Positions 26,682 through 35,375 of a stretch of 64,000 bases of DNA are shown here, one piece after another. The first letter of the stretch is position 1. Every line of letters starts with the position of its first letter. A program made the position numbers and the translations under genes. The DNA is from VRUE01 sp963737575 (GTDB taxonomy: Bacteria > Actinomycetota > Thermoleophilia > Solirubrobacterales > 70-9). Location of the stretch: contig CAVTTJ010000005.1 in the NCBI GenBank assembly GCA_963737575.1, positions 310,001 through 374,000 on the forward strand, read 5' to 3'. The notes beneath the pieces were generated by a model. The model saw nothing but the letters and a program-made list of their open reading frames with translations. It made no database searches and was not told the origin of the DNA.

Positions 26682-26717
26682 TTGACAGATGCGATTTCAA
26701 TAGATATATGTAGATAG
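26682..26717 (+). promoter_or_regulatory. arsR promoter/operator, probably leaderless
   Basis: A perfect -35 TTGACA at 26682-26687, 17 bp, then TATATG at 26705-26710. Transcription would begin at or next to the ATG at 26718. The hexamer tagata occurs at 26701 and 26711, around the -10, a plausible ArsR site. The divergent phosphoesterase-arsC-aqpS unit starts at 26662, so one operator could control both directions. Confidence 0.55.
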
Positions 26718-27071
26718 ATGAGCGTCGATTTGGAGTTGGAGCCAAAGACCAAGCGGCCACCGGGCGAACCTTGCTGTGAGCCGGTCGTCTATCCGGATGT
26801 GGAGCGCGAGCAGGCGCAGCGAATGGCCGAGATCGCCAAGGCGCTCGGCGACCCGGTGCGCCTACAACTGGTTGACGTGCTGCGAAAGCACGCCGGCAAA
26901 GTCTGCGTCTGTGAGCTGGTGCCCCTGTTCGATCTCTCCCAGCCCACCGTCTCCCATCACCTCAAGAAGCTGCGCGACGCCGGCATTGTCGGCTCCGAGC
27001 GACCGGGGCTGTGGGCTTACTACTACGTGATCCCCGATGCCCTGGAGGAGCTGTCCGGGTGGCTGAGCTAG
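26718..27071 (+). CDS. arsR: ArsR-family arsenic-responsive repressor
   Basis: 117 residues with a winged helix (SQPTVSHHLKKLRDAGIV). The metal-sensing motif CVCELV in the DNA-recognition region equals the ELCVCDL arsenite site of ArsR; a further CC pair lies at residues 19-20. It should release DNA on binding As(III). Divergent from the phosphoesterase-arsC-aqpS unit and first gene of arsR-arsM-R2-arsC. Confidence 0.92.
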   Translation: MSVDLELEPKTKRPPGEPCCEPVVYPDVEREQAQRMAEIAKALGDPVRLQLVDVLRKHAGKVCVCELVPLFDLSQPTVSHHLKKLRDAGIVGSERPGLWAYYYVIPDALEELSGWLS

Positions 27072-27953
27072 AGCAGGCTCCGGCCGGAGAGTGCTGTTCG
27101 AGTGAGACCCAGGCGACGTGCTGCGAGCCCGCCGAGAAGGACGGCTGCTGCTCGTCGGGGTTTTCGAGCTGCGGCTGCTCAGCTGGTCAGCCCGACGCCG
27201 ACGAGGTCCGCGATGCCGTTCGCGCCCGGTATGCCGCCGCGGCGACCAGTGTCAATGCGGGGGAGGGCGGCTGCTGCGGATCGGCTGCGGTTCTGAGCGA
27301 CGAGGAAGCGCTGGTCTTCGGCTCCAGCCTCTACGGCGAGGGTGAGCGTGACGAGCTGCCCGACACCGCGACGATGGCCTCGCTCGGATGTGGCAATCCG
27401 ACCGCAGTCGCCGAGCTGTCCCCAGGAGAGACGGTGCTCGATCTGGGTTCGGGCGGCGGAATCGACGTGCTGCTCTCCGCCTGCCGCGTCGGCCCTTCCG
27501 GCAAGGCTTACGGCCTCGACATGACCGACGAGATGTTGGCGCTGGCGCGCGAGAACCAGCGTAAGGCCGGGGTCGAGAACGTCGAGTGGCTGCGCGGCCA
27601 GATCGAGGCGATCCCCCTACCTGCCGGATCGGTCGACGTGGTGATCTCCAACTGCGTGATCAACCTCTCCGGCGACAAACCGAAGGTGATCGCCGAGGCG
27701 GCCCGGGTCCTGAAGCCCGGCGGACGTTTCGCCGTCTCCGACGTGATCGCCGACGAGGATATGGACGAGACGACCCGCGCTGACATGGCGCAATGGACCG
27801 GCTGCATCGCCGGGGCGTTGACGCGAGCGGAGTTCGAAGCGAGCACTTGCCGCCGCTGGCCTCGTCGATGTGGCGATTACTGAGACGCACCGAGTCCATG
27901 ACAACGCCGCCTCAGCGATCGTTCGCGCCCGCAAGTCGGCGAGCCCAGCGTGA
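27059..27953 (+). CDS. arsM: arsenite S-adenosylmethionine methyltransferase (frame break)
   Basis: Starts GTG 27059, overlapping arsR by 13 bp. The N-terminal 80 residues are unusually rich in cysteine pairs (ECCSSET, TCCEP, GCCSSG, GGCCGS). The SAM motif is VLDLGSGGGIDV; the As-binding cysteines are in SNCVINLSGDK and TGCIAGAL. The frame breaks near 27842: dropping one A gives EFEAALAAAGLVDVAITETH and a normal ending at 27953. Makes methylated arsenicals. Ends in a GTGA overlap with the R2-like gene, so the two are coupled. Confidence 0.88.
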
Positions 27954-28783
27954 CCGCGGTCAACCTCTTCGGCCCGCAGGAGCTCTACCGCCACTGGGAG
28001 GCAGAGCAGTGGAGCCCGTTCGAGGTCGACCTTTCCAAAGACACAGAGCAGTGGCAGGCGATGGCCGGTGAGGACCGCGACCTGATCTTCTGGGTGCTCT
28101 CCTCGCTGATGGTCGCCGAGGAGCGAATCACGACGAAGTTCTCGGGTTTGGTCGCGGCCTACGGCAGCGAGGAGGAGGCGACGTTCCTGGCCACGCAACA
28201 AGTCGACGAGGCTCGCCACATGCAGTTCTACGCCCGATTTCAGGATGAGATCGTTGGCGACCCGGCGGCGATCGCCGCCCATGTCGAGCACGCCCGCGAG
28301 CAGATCTCACCCGCGTTCCGGGCGATCTTCGACGTGGCTTTGGTCGAGGCCCACGAGCGCCTTGTTGCAAACCCTGGCGGCGCGGAGGCAAAGGTCCGCT
28401 TTGTCACGCTCTATCACCAGATTCTCGAGGGAACCCTCGGGCTGACCTCATTCAAGTTCGTGACCGGCTACCTGGAGCGCGAGAGCCTATTGCCGGGTTT
28501 CGTCGCCGGCTACTCGAAGATCCATCACGACGAGCAGCGCCACATCGGCTACGGCACCTGGTATCTGCGCGAGGCGGTCGCCGACGACCCGGCTCTCGCC
28601 GGGGCGGTGCGGGCGACCCTGCGGGAGCTGCTGCCGGCCGTGTCAGAGTCGCTTACGCCCCCGGAGCGCGAGGGAACTGACTGGAATGCCCTCGGTGCAA
28701 GCGCCGAGGAGATTCGCAACTTCGCCATCGGCGGGCTGACCCGCCGCCTCGACGTAATCGGCGTCCCCTTGTCCACCATCTGA
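27950..28783 (+). CDS. R2-like ferritin-fold diiron protein coupled to arsM
   Basis: 277 residues from GTG 27950. Ferritin-superfamily metal motifs resemble ribonucleotide reductase R2 and R2-like ligand-binding oxidases: MVAEERITTKF (Glu57/58), QQVDEARHMQFY (Glu87, His90), YHQILEGTLGL, and HHDEQRHIGYG. No R1 partner is seen, and the length is short for class I R2 (about 320-350). The 4-bp overlap with arsM and a following arsC suggest a redox role on arsenicals. Whether it is a housekeeping R2 caught in the island is open. Confidence 0.7.
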   Translation: MTAVNLFGPQELYRHWEAEQWSPFEVDLSKDTEQWQAMAGEDRDLIFWVLSSLMVAEERITTKFSGLVAAYGSEEEATFLATQQVDEARHMQFYARFQDEIVGDPAAIAAHVEHAREQISPAFRAIFDVALVEAHERLVANPGGAEAKVRFVTLYHQILEGTLGLTSFKFVTGYLERESLLPGFVAGYSKIHHDEQRHIGYGTWYLREAVADDPALAGAVRATLRELLPAVSESLTPPEREGTDWNALGASAEEIRNFAIGGLTRRLDVIGVPLSTI

Positions 28784-28802
28784 GACCAACTGAGATCACG
28801 GC

Positions 28803-29198
28803 ATGGCCCACGCCATCTTCGTCTGCCTCCACAACGCGGGGCGCTCGCAGATGAGCCAGGCGCTCTTCGAACGCGCAGCCAGGGGCCGGCACAGCGCCCG
28901 CTCAGCGGGGACGACCCCCGGCGAGCGCGTCCATCCGGAGGTGATCGAGGTGATGAACGAGATCGGCATCGACCTCAGCGACCGTACCCCGCATCTCCTC
29001 AGCACCGAGGACGCCGAATGGGCCAGCGTCGTCGTGACGATGGGTTGCGGTGACGAATGCCCCTACATCCCCGGCCGCCGTTATATCGACTGGGATTTGC
29101 CGGACCCCAAAGGCCGGCCGATTGAGACCGTCCGGCAGACCCGCGATGAGATCGCCCGCCGCGTCGACGACCTCGTGCAGGAATTGGACAACGTCTAG
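28803..29198 (+). CDS. arsC: second arsenate reductase, LMW-PTP type
   Basis: 131 residues: CLHNAGRSQM (CX5R), VTMGCGDECPYIPG and DWDLPDP. Only moderately similar to the other copy at 25604, with a longer C-terminal helix (ARRVDDLVQEL) that resembles mycothiol-dependent actinobacterial ArsC. Starts 20 bp after the R2-like gene. Confidence 0.88.
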   Translation: MAHAIFVCLHNAGRSQMSQALFERAARGRHSARSAGTTPGERVHPEVIEVMNEIGIDLSDRTPHLLSTEDAEWASVVVTMGCGDECPYIPGRRYIDWDLPDPKGRPIETVRQTRDEIARRVDDLVQELDNV

Positions 29199-29626
29199 GC
29201 CGTCCCCCAGCGGACGGAGAGTCAACCGTGGGTCGCGCCGTAGTGGCCGAGCGGGCCTCATCGAAGAACTCTTGTGGCTTTTCAGCGAGCCAATCGATGT
29301 AAGCCCCGCTGTATTGGGGAGACCCGAACTTTTGGAATGTGGATGAACTTCCGGTTTCGTGTCGGGCTCGATCTTGTGGGTTTTCCGAACGCAGTTGGCG
29401 TCGTGAGAATTGAAAACCTGGCCGGATGGGAGCCGGCTCTGAACCGGCGCGATCATGTCCTTTGTCAAAGATCGACACCGAGCCCGGCGACCGTCGCAGC
29501 GTCGACGACTACATAAGGGAGGCCCGAGGCCTGCCAGCTCCGAACGGAAATGTTCGGGAATTGTTCGGAGCGGAGGGCGGGCGACCGCGAGCTTCGCGTT
29601 CGGAGTCCGCTTAGAATCAGGCGTTC
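29199..29626 (+). other. 428-bp non-coding island edge with direct repeat
   Basis: No convincing gene is seen on either strand. Lower GC than the flanks. Several short inverted repeats occur (for example around 29426-29447). Positions 29549-29570 repeat 23843-23864. The last 15 bases hold tagaatc, the presumed promoter element of the tRNA. Probably a junction of decayed mobile DNA. Confidence 0.5.
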
Positions 29627-29699
29627 GCGGACGTAGCTCAGTTGGTAGAGCGCGAGCTTCCCAAGCTCGAGGTCGCGGGTTCGAGACCCGTCGTCCGCT
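29627..29699 (+). tRNA. tRNA-Gly(CCC)
   Basis: Complete 73-nt cloverleaf: acceptor gcggacg/cgtccgc, D arm gctcagttggtagagc, anticodon stem cgagc/gctcg with loop ttcccaa (anticodon CCC at 29660-29662), T arm cgggttcgagacccg, discriminator T. CCA is not encoded. Its first 41 bases are duplicated at 23689, and a TCC version of the 5' half is at 22048. Confidence 0.95.
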
Positions 29700-29789
29700 T
29701 TGCTCGTGTCGCCTGTTGCGTGCGCATTTTCATCTGGGATTTAGGGACGCTTCCTAGCTTTCCCGCCGCGCGGTCTCGTTCCCCCGCCG

Positions 29790-30650
29790 ATGAACCTGAC
29801 CCAACGGATATCCGGCATCAACTCCAGGCACCCTGCCTTCTCGAAGGTGCCGGAAATCACCGCCTTCTTCTGGATCGTCAAGGCGCTGACAACCGCGATG
29901 GGCGAGTCGACGTCGGACTTTCTGGTCCACACCCTGGTTCCCGAGGTCGCGGTCGTCCTCGGCGGCATCGCCCTTGCCATCGCGCTGTACCTGCAGTTCT
30001 CCAAGGACCGCTATGTGCCATGGGCTTACTGGCTGGCGGTGGCGATGGTCGGGGTCTTCGGGACGATGGCGGCGGACGTGCTCCACGTCGGGCTGGGAGT
30101 CCCGTACATAGCCTCGACGGTCTTCTACGCCGTGGTCCTCGCGGTGGTCTTCCGCACCTGGTACCGGGTCGAGGGCACGCTCTCGATCCACAGCATCACG
30201 ACGCCGCGACGAGAGCTCTTCTACTGGGCGGCCGTGCTGGCTACATTCGCGCTCGGAACCGCCGCCGGCGACATGACCGCCGTAACGCTCAACCTCGGAT
30301 ACTTTGGATCGATATGGCTCTTCGCGGTCGTGATCTGCATTCCGGTTCTCGGCTACTACCGCCTCGACTGGAACCCGATACTCGCCTTCTGGTTCGCCTA
30401 CGTGGTGACCCGGCCTCTCGGCGCCTCTGTCGCCGACTGGCTCGCCGTCTCCCACGCCCGCGGCGGCCTCGCCCTCGGAACCGGCCCCGTCAGCCTCGTA
30501 TTTGCCGCCGTGATCGCGGCCTTCGTCTACCACCTCGCGAGGACCGGAAAGGACACGCCACCCGATCAAGGACTCCGCAGCCGGCGGTCCACGCAGGATG
30601 GGGCCGAGGTCGCTTTCCCCGGACCCGAGCAGGCTCCCGAGCAGATCTGA
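29790..30650 (+). CDS. multi-pass membrane protein (COG4705-like)
   Basis: 286 residues with about eight hydrophobic helices. Two copies of a repeated theme are visible, KALTTAMGESTSDFLVH in the first half and GTAAGDMTAVTLNLGYFGS in the second, as in the uncharacterised COG4705 membrane-anchored family. Thr/Glu/Asp residues inside helices hint at ion binding, but no transport function is established. Confidence 0.65.
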   Translation: MNLTQRISGINSRHPAFSKVPEITAFFWIVKALTTAMGESTSDFLVHTLVPEVAVVLGGIALAIALYLQFSKDRYVPWAYWLAVAMVGVFGTMAADVLHVGLGVPYIASTVFYAVVLAVVFRTWYRVEGTLSIHSITTPRRELFYWAAVLATFALGTAAGDMTAVTLNLGYFGSIWLFAVVICIPVLGYYRLDWNPILAFWFAYVVTRPLGASVADWLAVSHARGGLALGTGPVSLVFAAVIAAFVYHLARTGKDTPPDQGLRSRRSTQDGAEVAFPGPEQAPEQI

Positions 30651-30703
30651 ATCCTTGTCCGCGGCCCTGGCGGCGGTCGCAGATCGGCGGTTACAATCGC
30701 GCC

Positions 30704-31150
30704 GTGATCGGAGCATCACGAGGCGGCAAGCATTTTCGGTTCGCGCGGCGAGCCGGAATCCTGTTCGCCGGCGCTCTGGCGCTGACCGCCTTCTCGGCAT
30801 CCGACGCGTCCGCGATGAAGGGCTTCGAATCTCCCAGCCGGAACATCGGATGCATCATGGTTGACCAGGGCGCCCGCTGCGACATCATCCACCACTCTTG
30901 GCCGCTGCCAAAAAAGCCGAAGAGCTGTGAATTCGACTACGGCGGCTCCCTCTTCGTAGGCGACAAGGGCCCGGGGGAGTACAGCTGTGTCAGCGACTCG
31001 GCATTCCGCGCCGGTCCCGTGCTCCCGTACGGGGAATCGATCCGCAAGGGCCGCTTTCGCTGCACCAGCGAAGAAGTCGGGGTGCGCTGCCGCAACCTCC
31101 GCAATGGCCATGGCTTCCTGCTCTCGCGTCAGCGGGTCCGCCTCTTCTAG
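30704..31150 (+). CDS. secreted DUF6636-like protein
   Basis: 148 residues from GTG 30704; the long in-frame extension upstream is a shadow of the membrane-protein gene. A signal peptide (GILFAGALALTAFSASDASA) is followed by the pattern FESPSRNIGCIMVDQGARCD and FRCTSEEVGVRCRN, a small Cys-paired domain common in actinobacterial secreted proteins. Function unknown. Confidence 0.65.
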   Translation: MIGASRGGKHFRFARRAGILFAGALALTAFSASDASAMKGFESPSRNIGCIMVDQGARCDIIHHSWPLPKKPKSCEFDYGGSLFVGDKGPGEYSCVSDSAFRAGPVLPYGESIRKGRFRCTSEEVGVRCRNLRNGHGFLLSRQRVRLF

Positions 31151-31168
31151 GAGCTCGATCCCGCCGAG

Positions 31169-31182
31169 TTAGGCTAACCTAA
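31169..31182 (+). promoter_or_regulatory. DtxR/IdeR-type metal box
   Basis: The sequence ttaggctaacctaa equals the right 14 positions of the 19-bp DtxR/IdeR consensus (TTAGGTTAGGCTAACCTAA); counting the five bases to the left, about 15 of 19 agree. It ends 16 bp before the proposed start of the ZIP transporter, where a repressor would block transcription or ribosome loading. Implies iron- or manganese-responsive control of that gene. Confidence 0.65.
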
Positions 31183-31198
31183 CTGGCGAGGTCGAGTC

Positions 31199-32050
31199 CT
31201 GACTTTCCTCGAAACGACACTTCTCGGCGCCCTGGCGGGCTTCACGATCTACCTCGGTCTGCCGTTCGGCCGGCTGCACCGCGTCGGTTCCGCGACGCGG
31301 GTTGGCCTGGCGATGTTCGCGGTCGGGATCCTCGGTTTCATCTTCGTCGACGTCATGGCGCACTCGATCGAGATCGTCGAGGCCGCCGTCAGCTCCTACA
31401 AGGACGGCCAGGGCGGCCTCGGTCACGCGATCGCGATGGCGTTGATGCTCGGTGCCGGCTTCGCGATCGGCTGCGCCGGGATCGGCACCGTCGAACGCCG
31501 GCTGCGCGGCATCCGGCCGCTGCCGCCGATCGCCGGTGGAGCCGTCGATGTCGCCGAGCTCGGGGATGCCGAGGCGGAGCTCCGCGAGCTGACCAGGGCG
31601 CGGGCCCTGCAGACGGGAATGACGATCGCGATCGCGATCGGCCTCCACAACTTCGCCGAGGGCCTGGCGATCGGCGTCTCGGCCAGCGCCGGGGAGATCG
31701 GCCTCGCCACCGTCCTCATCATCGGCTTCGCCCTCCACAACGCGACCGAGGGCTTCGGGATCGTCGGGCCGCTCGGCGATGTCCGTCCCTCCTGGGGCTG
31801 GCTCGGGCTCGCCGGCCTCCTCGCCGGCGGACCGACGCTGCTCGGCTCGATGGTCGGCTACAGCGTCAGCTCCGAACCCCTCGAACTCGCCTTCTACGCG
31901 CTGGCCGGCGGCGCCATCATCTATGTGATCGGGGAGGTCTGGACGGGCATGCGCAGGCTGGGCCACCGGGAGCTGGGCCTCTGGCTGATGTCCGCCGGTT
32001 TCTTCGTCGGCGTCGTCACCGATCTGGTCGTCGCCTATGGCGGCGGCTGA
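31199..32050 (+). CDS. ZIP-family metal transporter, probable CTG start
   Basis: 283 residues if begun at CTG 31199 (MTFLETTLLGALAGFTIYLG), which supplies the first helix; the first ATG at 31313 would delete it. A gaggt ribosome site lies 6 nt before the CTG, and the frame has no ATG, GTG or TTG between the stop at 31175 and 31199. The ZIP signatures HNFAEGLAIG and HNATEGFGI carry the His/Glu metal site; a variable loop lies between helices 3 and 4. Imports Zn, Fe or Mn. The DtxR-type box upstream favours Fe or Mn. Confidence 0.8.
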   Translation: MTFLETTLLGALAGFTIYLGLPFGRLHRVGSATRVGLAMFAVGILGFIFVDVMAHSIEIVEAAVSSYKDGQGGLGHAIAMALMLGAGFAIGCAGIGTVERRLRGIRPLPPIAGGAVDVAELGDAEAELRELTRARALQTGMTIAIAIGLHNFAEGLAIGVSASAGEIGLATVLIIGFALHNATEGFGIVGPLGDVRPSWGWLGLAGLLAGGPTLLGSMVGYSVSSEPLELAFYALAGGAIIYVIGEVWTGMRRLGHRELGLWLMSAGFFVGVVTDLVVAYGGG

Positions 32051-32068
32051 GCGGGCGGTCCCGGCCGG

Positions 32069-32368
32069 CTAGCTCGAAGCTCTGTCGCCGTTGGGCGCCG
32101 GGCGGTAGAAGTGCTCCACCGCTCCCCGCACCTGTCGTTCCCCGGTCAGCTCGAGCAGGTCCGACCGCGCCAACTCGGTCACGTGGTAGTTGACCGTGCT
32201 GAGCGGGGCCTGCAGCTCGATGCTGAGGTCCTTGGGGGAGAGGGTCCGGCCACCGTCGATGGCCAGCACTTCCAGGATTGAGATCCGAAGGGCGTGGGTA
32301 TTTGCCCTTGCCAAGCGCTGCCAATCGAGGGCTTCCGTGTTTCCGTTTTGATTCGTCAGAGAGGTCAT
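32069..32368 (-). CDS. ArsR-like winged-helix regulator
   Basis: 99 residues from ATG 32368 (a longer start at 32410 exists). HTH segment LSIELQAPLSTVNYHVTELA is followed by a wing (RQVRGAVEHFYRP). No metal-binding cysteines, so it is not a metal sensor of the SmtB type. Faces away from the large secreted-protein gene and may share the AT-rich 32369-32454 promoter region with it. Confidence 0.75.
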   Translation of the reverse strand: MTSLTNQNGNTEALDWQRLARANTHALRISILEVLAIDGGRTLSPKDLSIELQAPLSTVNYHVTELARSDLLELTGERQVRGAVEHFYRPAPNGDRASS

Positions 32369-32454
32369 TGAAAAGCCTTTACCCAGATAGTCGGAGAACT
32401 CACTACCCAAAAATAATGAGGAATTTCGTAAATATCAAGTATTGTCGCCTGGAC

Positions 32455-35366
32455 ATGGTGTCCGGAGGAAGGGAGACGAAGGGGACGTCGCGGAGCATTC
32501 GTCGACGCCTGGTCCCGATCGCCGCCGCCCTCGCGCTGCTCGCTTTCGCCGCGCTTCCCGGCTCCTCGGCGCTGGCGGCGACGAGCGACATCATTGCCCC
32601 CCAGCACGACCCCCACACCTCAGCCGACGGCTGGCAGGCGGGAACCTGCACGAGCGACCTTCCGGAATGCTCGGTCGACACCCCGGGCCAGTTCTTTGAA
32701 GAAGCCGCCGGCCACCCCCAGGATGGGTTCACCCAGTTCACCGTCAAGAACACCGAAGGCCCGCTCGGCACGATCAACCCGGTCGGCGTCCTCGGAAAAG
32801 TGCGGGTCGACCTGCCCGTCGGACTTTCGGTCAATCCTCAATCCACGCCCCAGTGCGAAGAAATCGCCGACCCCGCGAAATGCGCGCCCAGCGCCCCGCT
32901 ATCCCAGGTCGGGGTCAGCGCCGTGACCCTCTCGGTCGCCGGCGTCGTAACTCCGCCGGTCGAAGGGGTGACCAAAGTCCCGGTCTACAACCTCGTCCCC
33001 GAAGAAGGCCAGCCGGCGCTGTTCGGCCTAAGCTCGCCGGCAACGCGGTCTATCTCAAAGCCGACGTCGCCTGGGATGGCGACTTCCACGAGGGCTTCAC
33101 GATCGACGTCCCCGAACCGCCGCTCGGGGCCAAAGTCCTGACCAACCGACTGACCTTCAACGGGCGCTCCGGTGACGGCACCTTCATCACGACACCGAGC
33201 ACCTGCCTCGACCCCGAACAGGCCGGGTTCGAGGGGATCTACTCGACCTGGCTGCTCGCCGCCTCGAAGGAAGAACTGGAATCGGGCGGCTATGTCTTCC
33301 CGCAGAGCGCCGAGCCCCAGTTCGAATCGCCGCTGCCGAAAGAAAAAAAGCCGATCGACTGCGCGAGCGTCCCCTACGAGCCGTCGCTTGAAGTCGACCC
33401 CGGCCAAACCGCGACCGACTCCCCGGCAGGGGCGGTGACCAACGTCCAGGTCCCGCACATCACCGGCGGTGGCGAACGCGAGAGCTCGCAGACCAAGCGC
33501 GCCGAAGTGACGTTGCCGCAGGGCATGGGGATCGACCCGTCGGCGGCAAACGGTCTCGTCGCCTGCACCGACGAGCAGTTCGGCAAGGGCACGAAGAACC
33601 CGGTCGCATGCCCAGCCGACTCGAAGATCGGGACCGTCTCGATCGAGTCGCCTCCGCTACCGCCCGGCTCCCTGAGCGGAGACGTGTTCGTCGGCCAGCC
33701 GAAGAGCATCGACCCCAACTCGGGCGATCTCTACCGCATCTTCGTCGTCGCCGGCTCCGACCGCTACGGGATCTCGGCGCGCCTGATCGGCAACGTCAAG
33801 GCCGACCCCCAGACGGGCCAGCTGACGGCGGTCTTCGATGACCCGAAGTCCGGTCGCGCGCCGCTGCCGGGCCTCCCCGAGGTCCCGTTCACCTCGTTCA
33901 AGCTCAACTTCAACGGCGGCCAGCGGGCGCCGCTGACCAGCCCGCCGACCTGCGGGCCGCACGAGGCGACGACCTCACTGACGCCGTGGACAGCCAACCC
34001 GCCGGCGACCCCCTCCGACAAATTCAGCCTCACCGCATCGCCGGCGGGCGGCGCCTGCGCCGCATCGATGGCGGCGCGCCCGTTCGCCCCCGGGTTCAAA
34101 GCCGCAACCGACAACCCGAAGGGCGGCTCCTTCAGTCCGTTCCGCGTCCACATGACCCGGGCGGCGGGCGAGCAGGAGCTGAAAGGCGCGACAGTCGATC
34201 TGCCGCCGGGCCTGACCGCCAAGCTCGCGGGCCTCAAGTACTGCCCGGAGTCGGCCCTCGCCGCGGCGGCGGCAAACAGCGGCAGGAACGAGGCCGCCGT
34301 GTCCAGTTGCCCGAGCTCGAGCCTTGTCGGCACCGCGACCGTCCACACCGGTAGCGGCGAGCCGCTCCAAATCGGCGGCAAGGTCTTCCTTGCCGGCCCA
34401 CACGCTGGGGCCCCCCTGTCCCTGGCGGTAGTCACCCCAGCCACGGCCGGGCCTTTCGATCTCGGCTCGGTCGTGCTGCGGGTGGCCCTGATGGTCGACC
34501 GAGAAACGGCCCAGGTCCACGCGGTGTCGGACCCGATACCGCACGTGTTCGGCGGCGCTCTGCTCGACATCAGCTCGGTCGACGTCAACCTCGACCGCAA
34601 GGATTTCTCCCTGAACGGGACCAACTGCGCGCCGATGGCCGTCGGCGCGACGCTGCGGGGCGGTGGCGCGAACCCCGCCGACCCGGCGACCTTCACCGCA
34701 TTCCCGGCCTCGGTCCCCTACCGGTGGAACGGCTGCGAGGGGCTCCCCTTCAAGCCGAAGCTCTCGCTGCAGATGCTCGGCGCGACGAAGCGGGCGAAGA
34801 ATCCGAAGCTGAAGGCCGTGCTCAACGCGCGCGAAGGCGACGCCAACATCGGCCGCGCCGTCGTCACCCTCCCCAAGGGCCTGATCCTCGACCAGGCCAA
34901 CATCGCCAAAGTCTGCACCCGGACGCAGTTCGCGGCGAATGCCTGCCCGGACAACTCCCGATATGGATTTGCCCGCGCCTTCACGCCGCTGCTCGACAAG
35001 CCGCTCGAAGGACCGGTCCTGCTGCGCTCCTCGAACAACCTGCTGCCCGACCTCGTCGCCTCGCTCCACGGCCAGATCGACATCGACCTCGCCGGCAAGA
35101 TCGACACCTCGAAGGGGAGGATCCGAAACTCGTTCAACACCGTCCCCGACGTGCCGGTGACGAGGTTCGAACTCACCGTCCTCGGCGGCAAGAAGGGAAT
35201 CCTCACCAACAGCCTCAACATCTGCCCGAAGAAGAAGGGCAAGAAGGCGAAGCCGAAGACCCTCCGCGCGTCGGTCAAGCTCTTCGCCCAGAACGGCCTG
35301 CAGGCGAACAACAAGCGGCTCAAGGTCAAGACACCCTGCGCCAAGAAGAAGAAGAAGCGGAAGTAG
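32455..35366 (+). CDS. very large secreted protein, Thermoleophilia-type (frame break)
   Basis: About 970 residues from ATG 32455 (ATG 32416 also possible). The signal peptide ends in SSALAA. One base is missing at 33029-33030: restoring C gives LFGLKLAGNAVYLKAD. The body is beta-rich with a recurring module: CPADSKIGTVSIESPPLPPG, CPSSSLVGTATVHTGSGEPL and CPDNSRYGFARAF. Each Cys-Pro turn precedes a strand and a hydrophobic repeat. The C-terminus is a Lys-rich tail (CAKKKKKRK). No enzyme motif. Possibly a cell-surface structural or adhesion protein; function unknown. Confidence 0.65.
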
Positions 35367-35375
35367 CTCCCGCTC

